Shown one piece after another: positions 39,345 to 49,008 of a DNA stretch of 64,000 nt. The notes under the pieces were generated by a model. The model did no database searches. It was given only the letters and a program-made list of their open reading frames with translations, and was not told where the DNA came from. How positions within the stretch are numbered: the stretch's first letter is position 1; each line of letters opens with the position of its first letter. The stretch is taken from assembly GCA_016714535.1 (NCBI GenBank), contig JADKDR010000007.1, forward strand, positions 156,973 to 220,972, in the 5' to 3' direction. The stretch comes from Bacteroidota bacterium. GTDB taxonomy: Bacteria; Bacteroidota; Bacteroidia; AKYH767-A; OLB10. Made by a program: the position numbers and the translations under genes.

Positions 39345-40313
39345 TTATTGACCAAGTACCCACGCAAATACTAAAGGTGCAACAATGGAAGCATCGCTTT
39401 CGATTATAAATTTGGGAGTATGAATATCAAGTTTTCCCCAGGTAATTTTTTCATTTGGCACTGCGCCACTATATGAACCAAAGCTGGTGGTACTATCACT
39501 AATCTGACAGAAGTAACTCCAGAAAGGCACATCGTGCCATTCTAAATCCTGATACATCATTGGTACTACGCAAATAGGAAAATCACCGGCTATACCTCCG
39601 CCAATCTGAAAAAATCCTACGCCTTTACCACCGCTATTATTGCGATACCAATCTGCCAGCCATACCATATATTCTATTCCGCTTTTCATGGTGGAGGCTT
39701 TGAGTTGACTCTTGATAACATAACTTGCAAAAATATTTCCCATGGTACTGTCTTCCCAACCTGGTACTACTATTGGAATATTTTTTTGTGCAGCAGCAAG
39801 CATCCATGAATTTTTTGGATCTATTTCATAATACTGTTCCAGGGCTCCACTCAACAATAGCTTATACATATACTCATGTGGAAAATATCGCTCGCCATCA
39901 TCCTCTGCTTTTTTCCATACTCCATAAATATGCTTTTGCAATCTGCGAAAAGCTTCTTCTTCGGGAATACAGGTATCTGTTACACGATTAAAATGATTTT
40001 CTAAAAGATCCCACTCATCTTGAGGAGTAAGGTCGCGATAATTAGGTACACGCTTATAAGAATTATGCGCAACAAGATTCATCAAATCCTCTTCGAGGTT
40101 TGCACCCGTGCAACTGATTATCTGAACTTTATCCTGACGAATCATTTCGGCAAGCGAAATACCAAGCTCAGCTGTACTCATAGCTCCTGCAAGCGTTATC
40201 ATCATCTTGCCTCCCTCATCCATGTGTGTTACATAACCTTTGGCTGCATCCATTAGTGCAGCTGCGTTAAAGTGGAGATAATTCCTCTCCATAAATTTTG
40301 AAATCGGACCCAT
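39345..40313 (-). CDS. deoxyhypusine synthase-like protein
   Basis: A 322-residue NAD-dependent enzyme of the deoxyhypusine synthase family. Seen: MITLAGAMSTAELGISLAEMI, IISCTGANLEEDLMNLVAHNSY, VPGWEDSTMGNIFASYV, GFFQIGGGIAGDFPICVVPMM, and the reactive Lys in ITWGKLDIHTPKFIIESDAS (equivalent to Lys329 of the human enzyme). Eukaryotes and archaea use it on eIF5A. Most bacteria have no eIF5A, and related bacterial proteins make homospermidine or similar from spermidine or putrescine. The bacterial role is therefore most likely polyamine metabolism. Confidence 0.88.
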   Translation of the reverse strand: MGPISKFMERNYLHFNAAALMDAAKGYVTHMDEGGKMMITLAGAMSTAELGISLAEMIRQDKVQIISCTGANLEEDLMNLVAHNSYKRVPNYRDLTPQDEWDLLENHFNRVTDTCIPEEEAFRRLQKHIYGVWKKAEDDGERYFPHEYMYKLLLSGALEQYYEIDPKNSWMLAAAQKNIPIVVPGWEDSTMGNIFASYVIKSQLKASTMKSGIEYMVWLADWYRNNSGGKGVGFFQIGGGIAGDFPICVVPMMYQDLEWHDVPFWSYFCQISDSTTSFGSYSGAVPNEKITWGKLDIHTPKFIIESDASIVAPLVFAWVLGQ

Positions 40314-40632
40314 AGTCTATTTTGGTTTTAATTTTATGTTTTTTTAACTACTGAAATTGCTGGTGCCTTTATTATGCACTTGCCTTACAATTTACGCTCC
40401 AATGATAACGAAATTAAGAACAGCAGAAGACAAAAATACTCCAAAATCGTTTTGCTTGTTTTAAATGCAATTTGATATAGGGAGATATTAAGTGCATACT
40501 GCTTAATACCCTTAGACAAAAAAATCAAAATTTGTCAGCGCAATTAATACCGATTATGTTATCAATATAGTCCAATCTTCATTTCATTTGATTGTACTAT
40601 TCTCAAGCCATAAGGATGAGAGTTTGAAAACC
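40314..40632. other. intergenic region, 319 bp
   Basis: No credible gene. Holds the second copy of the dispersed hairpin repeat (40549-40611). The rest is AT-rich and featureless. Confidence 0.4.
40549..40611. repeat. dispersed hairpin repeat, copy 2
   Basis: 63 bp, about 90 percent identical to 12603-12665, same orientation. It contains the same 11-bp near-inverted arms (ATAGTCCAATC / GATTGTACTAT). It sits beyond the 3' end of a T9SS gene and upstream of the deoxyhypusine-synthase-like gene. Confidence 0.65.
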
Positions 40633-42180
40633 TTAATGTACAATAACAACTTTGCCGGTTGCACAATTCACTCCAAACCCCTGAAGAGGCTTACCTATGC
40701 TCGGCTGGGTTTTGGTGTTATAGTCTGCTACCGCCCTCCAAAAATATATCCCATTATTTAGTTGCTCCGTATGCACCATCAAATTTTTGAAACTGCCATA
40801 CAAATTTTTGCGCAGTACTTCTTTGCCATAACTATCGTACAACACAAAAAGTAAATTCTCATTTGTTGGAACATCGTATTTGATGTAGAAGGAACTGTTG
40901 GAAGGGTTGGGATGCAACCTCACCCCCAACCCCTCTCCAAATGGAGAGGGGAGAAAAGTCCACTGCAATGTATCGCAAGGGCTACCAATTAAACGGCCTA
41001 AATCGTAGTTGGGGAAATTGGGGATAGTGACATTGAAGCGACCAAGTGGCACTGCATGTTGCTGCACATCGCATGCCATGCCTGCACTATCAGGGTCATC
41101 TATTACATGCAGCGACAAAGTGCTATTACCATGGCTTATGTAAATTTTGCCATCTGGTGCAAGCTGATGTAATACAAATGCTGTTTGAAAGGGTGGATTG
41201 GGGTCATAGAATCCATCGTTTATAGCAACCGTGTCAAGCGATGCCGGTATGTTTGATGATTGTAAATCGAACTGAAAAATGTACTGACCATGTGATAAAT
41301 AATAATATCTCAAATTAGGAGAAATTGAAGACCCTATCCAACATAGGCTATCCGCAAACGTATCCACTTTATTAATATAAGACAATACTCCTGTACATCT
41401 ATTAAAATCAAAAAATGCCAATCCAAAACAATTGCTTAATACATATTTAGTTCCATCTGGAGAAAAGCTTGTGGTGCCTCCTTGGAAACCATTTAATAAT
41501 ATTGATTGTGTGCCCCAAAGTGAAATTGAGTCCGGATTAAGAAGATAAATGTTTAATGTAATTTGAAAACCATATAATGCAGAAATAATCCACCAATCTC
41601 TTCCATTTGCATGTTTACATACTCCAATTGCCCCCCCTCCTGTCAATGTATCATTAATTAATACAATATTTTTCTGTACCACTTCTCCTTTACTAGAATC
41701 CCCTTTCATATTTACAATGCTAAAATAAAGTTTATCAGCAGAATATATGTTTGTATTAGGAATATCCACAGTTTGATGGAACAAATAGTATAGGCTATCA
41801 TTACTTGGCTTCGGGATAATTACTGCACCTTGTTGTATCCTCAATCCATAATCCTTCCATTGCGTAGTGTACCAACTTGGGTTTAGTCCGCTACCATTTT
41901 TCATTGTATCATCTAAGGCATTAGCTATATACACCCCATTGGTATAAAACAAAAGTGTTCCATTACTATCACATATACTTGCATTGGCAAATTGGAAATT
42001 CATATCACGATAATAAAAATAAATGGAATCTAATTGCCCGTTGCTAAAGTCCATATTAACATTGCCACCTGGATACCCCCACGTGCTCCCATATCCTAAC
42101 AGCCATTTGTTGCTTAGTTGTGCGGAACAGCAATTTGAAAATAATTGGAAAGAAACAAGGAAGAACAATTTTGTTCTCAT
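40633..42180 (-). CDS. secreted T9SS protein with beta-propeller-like body
   Basis: A 515-residue protein: signal peptide (KLFFLVSFQLFSNCCSAQ), then repeated strands such as GTLLFYTNGVYIAN, SKGEVVQKNIVLIND, GTTSFSPDGTKYVLSN, ending ASLDTVAINDGFYDPNPPFQ, of the kind seen in propellers of gliding-related proteins. It ends in a T9SS type A sorting domain (LHPNPSNSSFYIKYDVP, LYDSYGKEVLRKN, LNNGIYFWRAV). A palindromic repeat is translated in frame as LPSPFGEGLGVRL just before the sorting domain. Role unknown. Confidence 0.82.
   Translation of the reverse strand: MRTKLFFLVSFQLFSNCCSAQLSNKWLLGYGSTWGYPGGNVNMDFSNGQLDSIYFYYRDMNFQFANASICDSNGTLLFYTNGVYIANALDDTMKNGSGLNPSWYTTQWKDYGLRIQQGAVIIPKPSNDSLYYLFHQTVDIPNTNIYSADKLYFSIVNMKGDSSKGEVVQKNIVLINDTLTGGGAIGVCKHANGRDWWIISALYGFQITLNIYLLNPDSISLWGTQSILLNGFQGGTTSFSPDGTKYVLSNCFGLAFFDFNRCTGVLSYINKVDTFADSLCWIGSSISPNLRYYYLSHGQYIFQFDLQSSNIPASLDTVAINDGFYDPNPPFQTAFVLHQLAPDGKIYISHGNSTLSLHVIDDPDSAGMACDVQQHAVPLGRFNVTIPNFPNYDLGRLIGSPCDTLQWTFLPSPFGEGLGVRLHPNPSNSSFYIKYDVPTNENLLFVLYDSYGKEVLRKNLYGSFKNLMVHTEQLNNGIYFWRAVADYNTKTQPSIGKPLQGFGVNCATGKVVIVH
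40918..40953 (-). repeat. palindromic element inside a coding sequence
   Basis: A GC-rich palindrome in an AT-rich genome: arms CCCCTCTCC (40930-40938) and GGAGAGGGG (40943-40951) around AAAT, next to CCTCACCCCCAA. I recognise it as a repetitive element that occurs in many genomes of this phylum. Here it lies within the T9SS gene and adds about 12 residues (reading PSPFGEGLGVR) exactly at the join between the body and the sorting domain. Confidence 0.75.
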
Positions 42181-42237
42181 AGTAAGAATATAAATTATGA
42201 GCATAACAATTAATGCTATGCGCTTTAAAAATGAAAT

Positions 42238-45200
42238 TTACTTTAGTTTAACAAACTTTGAAGTTGCCATACATAGCGAATTGATTAGCTTGATGGTATA
42301 TACCCCTGCTGACAATGCCTCAATAGTTATGGCTATAAATTTATTCCTTTTTGCGATTTCATCAGAAAATACCAACATACCTGTTTCATTGTATAGCTGT
42401 ATTGATGAAGCAACATCATAAGCATATGGTAATTCAACCACAATTTGATTATAAGCAGGATTAGGATTTATGAATAAAGTTGGTAAGCTATTGATGGTAT
42501 TATTTTTACTTTGACGATAGTAACCAAGTTGCAAGCAATTGGCCGCATCATTGTAGTTTGCCTGAGCCATGCCAAAGCTATGCATAATGCTACGTGCTTT
42601 ATAAACCGATGGGCCAAAAGCCAATGGGCATAATAAACTTATAGCTTGTATGACCTCTACATCTGCGCTTGGTATACTTGTACTATTTTGACTGTTGTAG
42701 TTAAGCAAGTATTCGTTTACTTTCTTCTCAACAGCCTCTATGTCATTTGCGGCAATTACAGAGGCATTTATTTGCATAGAATTATTTGCCATTGCATCGA
42801 GCTCGGTTTGTAAGTTGCTATTTGCTATTTCAATTTGGTCTTTGTACTGTACTATCATAACCAAACAATTTTCTCTTGCTTGCTTATTGGCTATTGTTGG
42901 ATTTTGCACAACTAGGCTATCAAAATACTGGAGGCTATCGGACTTAACAGTAATTACACTATCTAAATAAGCTAGTAAAATTTCGGCTGCGGTGGTAGAT
43001 TGAAAATTATCATACACTTGATTTAATTGGCCTGCCGAAGTGGAATTAATAGAATCGGCAAAGTTTTCAAATACGCCTCCATCATTAAGCATAGCAGCAT
43101 TGTCATTTACTTTTATTAGTTCCATCCGCTCGGCCATATACTCTACTTCGGGGTCAAAAATTACCGCATTAATATTGCCATTTACTACATCGTAATCAAA
43201 TGGATTGGGGTCATCATCACCCGCCATTTTTGCTTGTATATCTTGGCACTCATTAATAAAGGTACCTATGAATGGTGTTCCGCCTTGCCAAGAAAACCAT
43301 CCTACACCATTCATTGGATTCGTTCCTACCAATTGATTGGGATGATAAATTGTAGCGGGAGATGTAACATGCACATTGAAAATGGAGCCGTTCCATCCAT
43401 TATTACCAAGTTGAGTATTCTCATTCACAGCTCCCACCCAAAGCGGATTTGCCCCACCAGTGTATCTAAGCCATTTATTGCCATTATGACCTTGTAGCCC
43501 TATAATGGCTGTATTATCTAATCGCAACCCTACATTATGACTATACATGGTATTGCCTCTAAAAAAAGTAGGGCAAGCTCCAGAAAACTCAATGCCTCTA
43601 TCTGTATTGTCCACATGGTTATTTGTTACATAACAACTTGGCGAAAGCGATAGTTTAAGTGCAGTGTGTCTATTAATTGTATTGCCATTAACAGTATTTT
43701 CTAAAAAGCTACAACTCATACCTGAGGTTACATCTATGCCAGTTATACTTGTGGTTGCAGAATTTAATTGTATTTGATTATAGCTTGCCGCTAGCTTTGA
43801 GCAAGCATTAAATTGCATACCCAATATACCTTCTTGCATATCAATATTGTTGCAGTGGATACCAAAACTGCGCTTAATAGCAGGAGCGTTAGTTTCGTTA
43901 ACAGAAATACCTATAGCATTGGCTCCGTTCATAGTAACATTGTTGTGAAAGACTCTCACGTATTTAGCCAAGTCATTATTTCTTAAGTCAATTCCAATAG
44001 AGGTGGCACTTATGTCATTGTCATAAACAAATATATTTTGACTAATTACATTTTCAACTATAACTCCTGTTTCCATGCTCTCCATTATATTTTGTAAGAC
44101 TGAAACAGAACCACCAAGTGCATTGATGCCTATTGTGCAATCATTAAATGTTGGCGGTGAAGCAGCATCAATACCTAATCCAGTCTGGTTTAATACCCCC
44201 CCAATCATTAAATCAGCATAAACGCCAATCCCATCACTAGGACCATAGGGTGCAAGTGTATGTGATTTAATATTTGTAAAATCGCTTTCTAATACCCTGG
44301 TAACGCAATTATCCAAGCTAATACCACAATTCATTTCAATAATATGGTTATGATCTTCATTTGCTATTCCAACATTAAATACCGAGTTTTCAGCTTGAAC
44401 ACCAGCAAAAGATACCTCTAGTGGCACAGGTGTTTGCCCAGTGTATAGTGAAGCTAAGGGCGTAGTAGTGGCGCAATTATTACAACTAAAAGTAGTTCCA
44501 CTTATGAGTATTGTTCCTGTTTGTGTATCTTCAAATCGTAAGCCAACATAATTTCTATCAAATACCGCACTGTTGCAAGTAACATTGCCATTATTTATTA
44601 CTCTCGCCCCATATTGTGCATCTTGTATAGAGCTGCCATCTTCAATATTGAGCGTGCCACCATCTTCTACAATTATGCCTTGCCACATATTGCCGCAAGC
44701 ACTTAGCGTAGTGCTGTTAGTTATGGTTAATATAATGCCCGATGGTATAGTGATAGAGCGCCCCTGTGCAATGTAAAATGTTGCAGCATCAAAAGTTGCG
44801 TTATTAGATAATATTATATCAGTATTCAAATTAAAGGAAGTTGAAACAAAATTGCCACTATAAGAATCAAAATCATTTTGCGAAGTGATATCATTAGTGC
44901 CCGTCCCACAGCAATTTTGATCAGCAGTTATTTCAACTTCACCATGAAAAGAAAAACCAGTTGCATCAGTAATTGTATAAGTATAAGTACCGGCTGATAA
45001 ATTATTAATATTCCAGCTAATTGCTGAGGTTGACCATATTATTGAATATGGTGCTTCACCTTGCAATGGAGTTATAGTTACATTTCCTGCCGAACCACCT
45101 ATGCATCCTGCATTACTATTAACTGTTGAGCTACCAATAACGGTGCTTATCGTATTGCGCCATTCACCTAACCCACGAACACAAGCGTAAAGTTGTTCAT

Positions 45201-47676
45201 TATTAATAGTAGCTTGGCTTGTGCTAAAACATTGTATAGCTTTGTTTGGCAAGTTGCCGGTAATCTCAGCCCAACAGGCATCAATATCACCAGTAGCCTC
45301 ATCATAATTGCCTTTATACAAATGAGTTCTATACTGAGTACCAATCAATCCTCCTGTTGCAACATATAACGTATGCAAATTAGTATTTACATCTAACGAG
45401 GTTACACCACCATCTTGATTATCAGCATGTGCTACATCTATCAAGCTACTAAATATATTTGATGGCGTGGGATTACTACCTGCACACGTATTCCCAATAC
45501 TGATAGCCGACAAAGTTGTTGCATTGCTATTATATACATGAAACAAGCAATCAGCATTATTTGATGACCCATGTTCTGCACTCGCAATTACCCTGTAGTT
45601 TGTGCCGTTGTTATATGGATAAACAACCAAGTTTTTATAAAATAAATCTGTTGAGGAAATACTCGGGCCAATAGGAGTTAAGTTTGGATTATTAGGCAAA
45701 ATGTTTGCCATTACAATTTCGCTATTTGCCCCTCCACTTCTAATAATAAACAATCTAGTAGCATCGGGACTTAGTATAGCATCTGTTATGTTTTGTAATC
45801 CACCTCCAGCAATGACAAAGTCAACCCAATCTGCACCATCATAGTATCTTAATCGCCTTACAGTGGCTTCATCTACTAATATGATATAGGTTGTAGCTGA
45901 TGTAAAAAGTATTTTTTCTATAGTACCCGTGCATAATCCAACAGTATTGTCTGCATTAAATTGAATCGGATTGTTAGGCGTAATATTTGTAGCTATTAGC
46001 ACACGTGACCTTTCAGAATTAGTATTGTCTTCATTTACTGTGGCGTATACATCATTATTATTTGAAAAAGGATTTTGAGCAATTACAAAGCAATCTAATA
46101 AATCCCAATTAGAAGGATTAGCGCAATTAGTTGGTACAGCCATTGATGGATCTATATTAACGCAAGTTGCAGCTTGCGTAACTTGATTAAAATTATCTCC
46201 ATTATCTTTTGAATATGAAAATAACCTATCGCGCTCACTAATCCATAATAGAGAATTATTGTCGGGAAATATGCTTTGTGCGGCAGTATTTACATAGCCA
46301 AGATGTTGATACGAGGTTGCAGTATTGTTGCATTGGTTTGTGTTGGCAGCATTGGTATGTGTGTAAATTTGCTGGAAGTGGGTGTCGCTGCCAGTTACAT
46401 CAGCCTTTGAAACAAAAATGTTACCTTGCTTACCTACTAATAAGGTACTGTTATTATTTACATCATCAACAATAAAATTACTGTTTATATTGCTGCATGG
46501 CCTTGAAGATTTATTCCATCCCCAATCATGTTCATTTGCACCTGCACCTTGGTTGTTATCAGTATTTACGCTTTCCCAATTACCAGTTGGTAACTTATTA
46601 GCTCCAGCAGGTGAATATAAAATTCCATAATTATATACGTTACTATTTTGTTCAAAATCATCTCTTTCGTTAAATAATAGATATCCGGTAATGCCTCCGT
46701 TAGCATCATGTATTTGTCTCAACTGAGTGAATAATGGAGCAATAAAATTTGTAGAAGTTAGAGGAGTGGCTGCGTAACTGTTTTTACGATGATAATCTAC
46801 TTTAATTATCAAATTAGCTCCCCATACCCCAATTGGATTTGTGTAGTCATATACAAACACACCGCTATTGTAAATTGTAACTAAAGCTGTTGTAGTTCCT
46901 GTAATAGGTAAGATTGATGTCACTTGATATGGACTTATTCCGCTAGGCCCAAGTATTGGTCCGTTTGCTCCAGTAGTAGGTTTAAAATCATGCAGTCCAT
47001 ATTGCGACCCTACTAAAATTCTATCGTCAGTATTTATATAAGTTGCAGCACCTTCTAGTACTTGCAAGCAATAAGCATGCTCTTCGTCACCAATAAGAAA
47101 ACCACCTAATTCAAGGGAACCTGTAATTGCAATATCGTCTTCTGTATCATTTAAATTGCCCCAATAAATATCGTGAATAGTATTATCCTTAAAATTTCCA
47201 CCTTGATCATCAAATACCCGCGTGTTGCCAGTAGTAAAATAAACTAATCTGTCATCAACGTTTTTCTCTCCAAAAAAAATATCGCTCACCCAACTATTTT
47301 CAAGTGATAAAATCTGTTGGATATTAGGATTTGTATTATCCATGGTAATGCGATGAATGCCACTAATATTACACACAAACAAGTAATTAACATTATTAGT
47401 TGATGTATAGGATGGATTAAGAAATTTGTTAGTGTGTCTCATTATTTCATGATTGCTGATATAATTATACTGGTAATTATTTACATCATGAATCCCGGCT
47501 GCAGCTATATTGTCGGCCTTCCAAACCCCTGCAACATCGCTACCAAGGTAAACTTCGTAGTGTGCCGTTGCTGCAAAATACTCGGCATATGCAGATCGGC
47601 ATTGCCCACCTGCACCAAGCCCCAACTGCGTCCATGTTTGCCCAATACCTATTTTAGTTAAACACATAATTACCAA
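42238..47676 (-). CDS. giant T9SS protein: propeller, SprB-type repeat, beta-helix
   Basis: About 1,812 residues. The first 790 form propeller-like blades (HYEVYLGSDVAGVWKAD, NVNYLFVCNISGIHRITMD). Residues about 845-925 are a SprB-type repeat (GSAGNVTITPLQGEAPYSIIWSTS, SAGTYTYTITDATG). About 930-1460 is a right-handed beta-helix (ILSNNATFDAATFYIAQGRSITIPSG, GTLNIEDGSSIQDAQYGARVINNG, later HCNNIDMQEGILG). A helical stretch (1520-1720) precedes a T9SS sorting domain (FINPNPAYNQIVVELPY, GVYTIKLINS). Start uncertain: the frame is open upstream; TTG at 47676 or ATG at 47667 would leave a very short signal, and codons upstream look like a fuller one. Confidence 0.8.
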   Translation of the reverse strand: MVIMCLTKIGIGQTWTQLGLGAGGQCRSAYAEYFAATAHYEVYLGSDVAGVWKADNIAAAGIHDVNNYQYNYISNHEIMRHTNKFLNPSYTSTNNVNYLFVCNISGIHRITMDNTNPNIQQILSLENSWVSDIFFGEKNVDDRLVYFTTGNTRVFDDQGGNFKDNTIHDIYWGNLNDTEDDIAITGSLELGGFLIGDEEHAYCLQVLEGAATYINTDDRILVGSQYGLHDFKPTTGANGPILGPSGISPYQVTSILPITGTTTALVTIYNSGVFVYDYTNPIGVWGANLIIKVDYHRKNSYAATPLTSTNFIAPLFTQLRQIHDANGGITGYLLFNERDDFEQNSNVYNYGILYSPAGANKLPTGNWESVNTDNNQGAGANEHDWGWNKSSRPCSNINSNFIVDDVNNNSTLLVGKQGNIFVSKADVTGSDTHFQQIYTHTNAANTNQCNNTATSYQHLGYVNTAAQSIFPDNNSLLWISERDRLFSYSKDNGDNFNQVTQAATCVNIDPSMAVPTNCANPSNWDLLDCFVIAQNPFSNNNDVYATVNEDNTNSERSRVLIATNITPNNPIQFNADNTVGLCTGTIEKILFTSATTYIILVDEATVRRLRYYDGADWVDFVIAGGGLQNITDAILSPDATRLFIIRSGGANSEIVMANILPNNPNLTPIGPSISSTDLFYKNLVVYPYNNGTNYRVIASAEHGSSNNADCLFHVYNSNATTLSAISIGNTCAGSNPTPSNIFSSLIDVAHADNQDGGVTSLDVNTNLHTLYVATGGLIGTQYRTHLYKGNYDEATGDIDACWAEITGNLPNKAIQCFSTSQATINNEQLYACVRGLGEWRNTISTVIGSSTVNSNAGCIGGSAGNVTITPLQGEAPYSIIWSTSAISWNINNLSAGTYTYTITDATGFSFHGEVEITADQNCCGTGTNDITSQNDFDSYSGNFVSTSFNLNTDIILSNNATFDAATFYIAQGRSITIPSGIILTITNSTTLSACGNMWQGIIVEDGGTLNIEDGSSIQDAQYGARVINNGNVTCNSAVFDRNYVGLRFEDTQTGTILISGTTFSCNNCATTTPLASLYTGQTPVPLEVSFAGVQAENSVFNVGIANEDHNHIIEMNCGISLDNCVTRVLESDFTNIKSHTLAPYGPSDGIGVYADLMIGGVLNQTGLGIDAASPPTFNDCTIGINALGGSVSVLQNIMESMETGVIVENVISQNIFVYDNDISATSIGIDLRNNDLAKYVRVFHNNVTMNGANAIGISVNETNAPAIKRSFGIHCNNIDMQEGILGMQFNACSKLAASYNQIQLNSATTSITGIDVTSGMSCSFLENTVNGNTINRHTALKLSLSPSCYVTNNHVDNTDRGIEFSGACPTFFRGNTMYSHNVGLRLDNTAIIGLQGHNGNKWLRYTGGANPLWVGAVNENTQLGNNGWNGSIFNVHVTSPATIYHPNQLVGTNPMNGVGWFSWQGGTPFIGTFINECQDIQAKMAGDDDPNPFDYDVVNGNINAVIFDPEVEYMAERMELIKVNDNAAMLNDGGVFENFADSINSTSAGQLNQVYDNFQSTTAAEILLAYLDSVITVKSDSLQYFDSLVVQNPTIANKQARENCLVMIVQYKDQIEIANSNLQTELDAMANNSMQINASVIAANDIEAVEKKVNEYLLNYNSQNSTSIPSADVEVIQAISLLCPLAFGPSVYKARSIMHSFGMAQANYNDAANCLQLGYYRQSKNNTINSLPTLFINPNPAYNQIVVELPYAYDVASSIQLYNETGMLVFSDEIAKRNKFIAITIEALSAGVYTIKLINSLCMATSKFVKLK

Positions 47677-48061
47677 AACAATATAATATTTGTAGTACTT
47701 GTGTGATTTTAGTTTACTGGTGCTGTGTGCTGTGTGCTAAATTAAATTCAGCAAGTTGATTAATTTTTTTCATTTCATAAATTAATTAGATGTTATAATT
47801 AAGAATCTGTTATGGTAAAAGTATAGAATAAATTTTTACTTAATTTACTATGGTCAAATAATTATTTTCAACCAAAAATGTAATACCAACAGCTTTTATA
47901 GCTTTTTCAATCTCAAGGATACAAACAAAGGAGTAAGTATTTGTTATTATTCGCCTTCTTTTAAAAATTAAAATTAATCTGCCCTTTTTCAGGGCCTTCC
48001 TCAATTCTCTGCAATTTTCCTTTTAAACAAAATTTACTTGGTAATGACTACCGATGATATG
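47677..48061. other. intergenic region
   Basis: AT-rich, about 385 bp, no credible gene. It includes a short near-repeat GTGCTGTGTGCTGTGTGC at 47720-47737. Nothing else seen before the terminator at 48062. Confidence 0.35.
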
Positions 48062-48086
48062 AAAAAGCCGCTTCGTTTGAAGCGAC
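48062..48086 (-). terminator. terminator of the fatty-acid desaturase gene
   Basis: The minus strand reads GTCGCTTC-AAAC-GAAGCGGC (8-bp stem with one G:U pair) followed by TTTTT, 23 bp after the desaturase stop. Confidence 0.8.
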
Positions 48087-48108
48087 TACCCTTATATTGA
48101 ATGACTTG

Positions 48109-48861
48109 TTACTTTTCTACTTTCACTATTTGTATAATCCCTAACCAGGACAAAACTTTTAAAACCGGATAGGTAATATCAAACTCCCACCATTTTTGCG
48201 CAAAGTTTAAACTTTGCGGATACATGTGATGATTGTTTTGATGCAACTCGCCCATCAGAATAATTCCCCATGGCTCTGAGTTCTTGCTATGGTCATGATT
48301 TTCGTAATTACTATAACCATACTTATGACCACACCAATTAACGGTAGCTCCCTGTATTGGGCCCATTAAAAAATGAATAGGAAGTAATAATAACCAGAAA
48401 GGCGATGCTCCATGATAAATGATAAAATAAAAGTAAACAAGACTATATATCACGCCCCAAGCAACTCTTGTGAAGCGGTGGTCTCCGAAGGCGTCTAACT
48501 TAGCCCAAACCGGGAGGTTGGCAGCAAATTGCGAATCGGGTGAGCGCTTGCCTGTTACAAAATCATTATAAATCTTTTTGGTATGAATCATCATACCAAA
48601 AACGTCCTTAAAAAAATGTGGTGAATGGGGATCTTGTTTGGTATCGCTATACTCGTGATGCATGCGGTGCATTACTGCATAGGCACGCGGAATCAAATAC
48701 GAAGAGCCCTGAAAAAACCATGTTAAAAAATAAAATACCCTCTCGGTGCGCGGTCCCATTTTATACATGCCATGCGAGCCATAACGGTGCAAAAAGGCAG
48801 TATGGAAAAATAAGGACAGAAACCAATGTGAAAAAAAGAAAATCAATAACGCTAACGACAT
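48109..48861 (-). CDS. acyl-CoA/acyl-lipid desaturase (delta-9 type)
   Basis: A 250-residue integral membrane di-iron desaturase. All three His boxes are present: HTAFLHRYGSH, HRMHHEYSD, and GELHQNNHH. Several hydrophobic segments flank them. The family puts a cis double bond into acyl chains, which keeps membranes fluid at low temperature. It is a little shorter than eukaryotic homologues, as usual for bacterial members. It is a single gene with a terminator of its own. Met at 48861 follows a short AT-rich leader with a -7-like minus-strand box at 48889-48896. Confidence 0.93.
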   Translation of the reverse strand: MSLALLIFFFSHWFLSLFFHTAFLHRYGSHGMYKMGPRTERVFYFLTWFFQGSSYLIPRAYAVMHRMHHEYSDTKQDPHSPHFFKDVFGMMIHTKKIYNDFVTGKRSPDSQFAANLPVWAKLDAFGDHRFTRVAWGVIYSLVYFYFIIYHGASPFWLLLLPIHFLMGPIQGATVNWCGHKYGYSNYENHDHSKNSEPWGIILMGELHQNNHHMYPQSLNFAQKWWEFDITYPVLKVLSWLGIIQIVKVEK

Positions 48862-49008
48862 TAGAATAATTTAATTAAAATGAGGGTGCAAAGAGAGAAA
48901 AAAAAAACTGTTTTACCTAATTTATTAAACTACATTAGTGTATGATAATTATCACTTTTTCAGGAAGAAAACATAGACAAAACCTCAAAAATCATGAATT
49001 TTTACACC

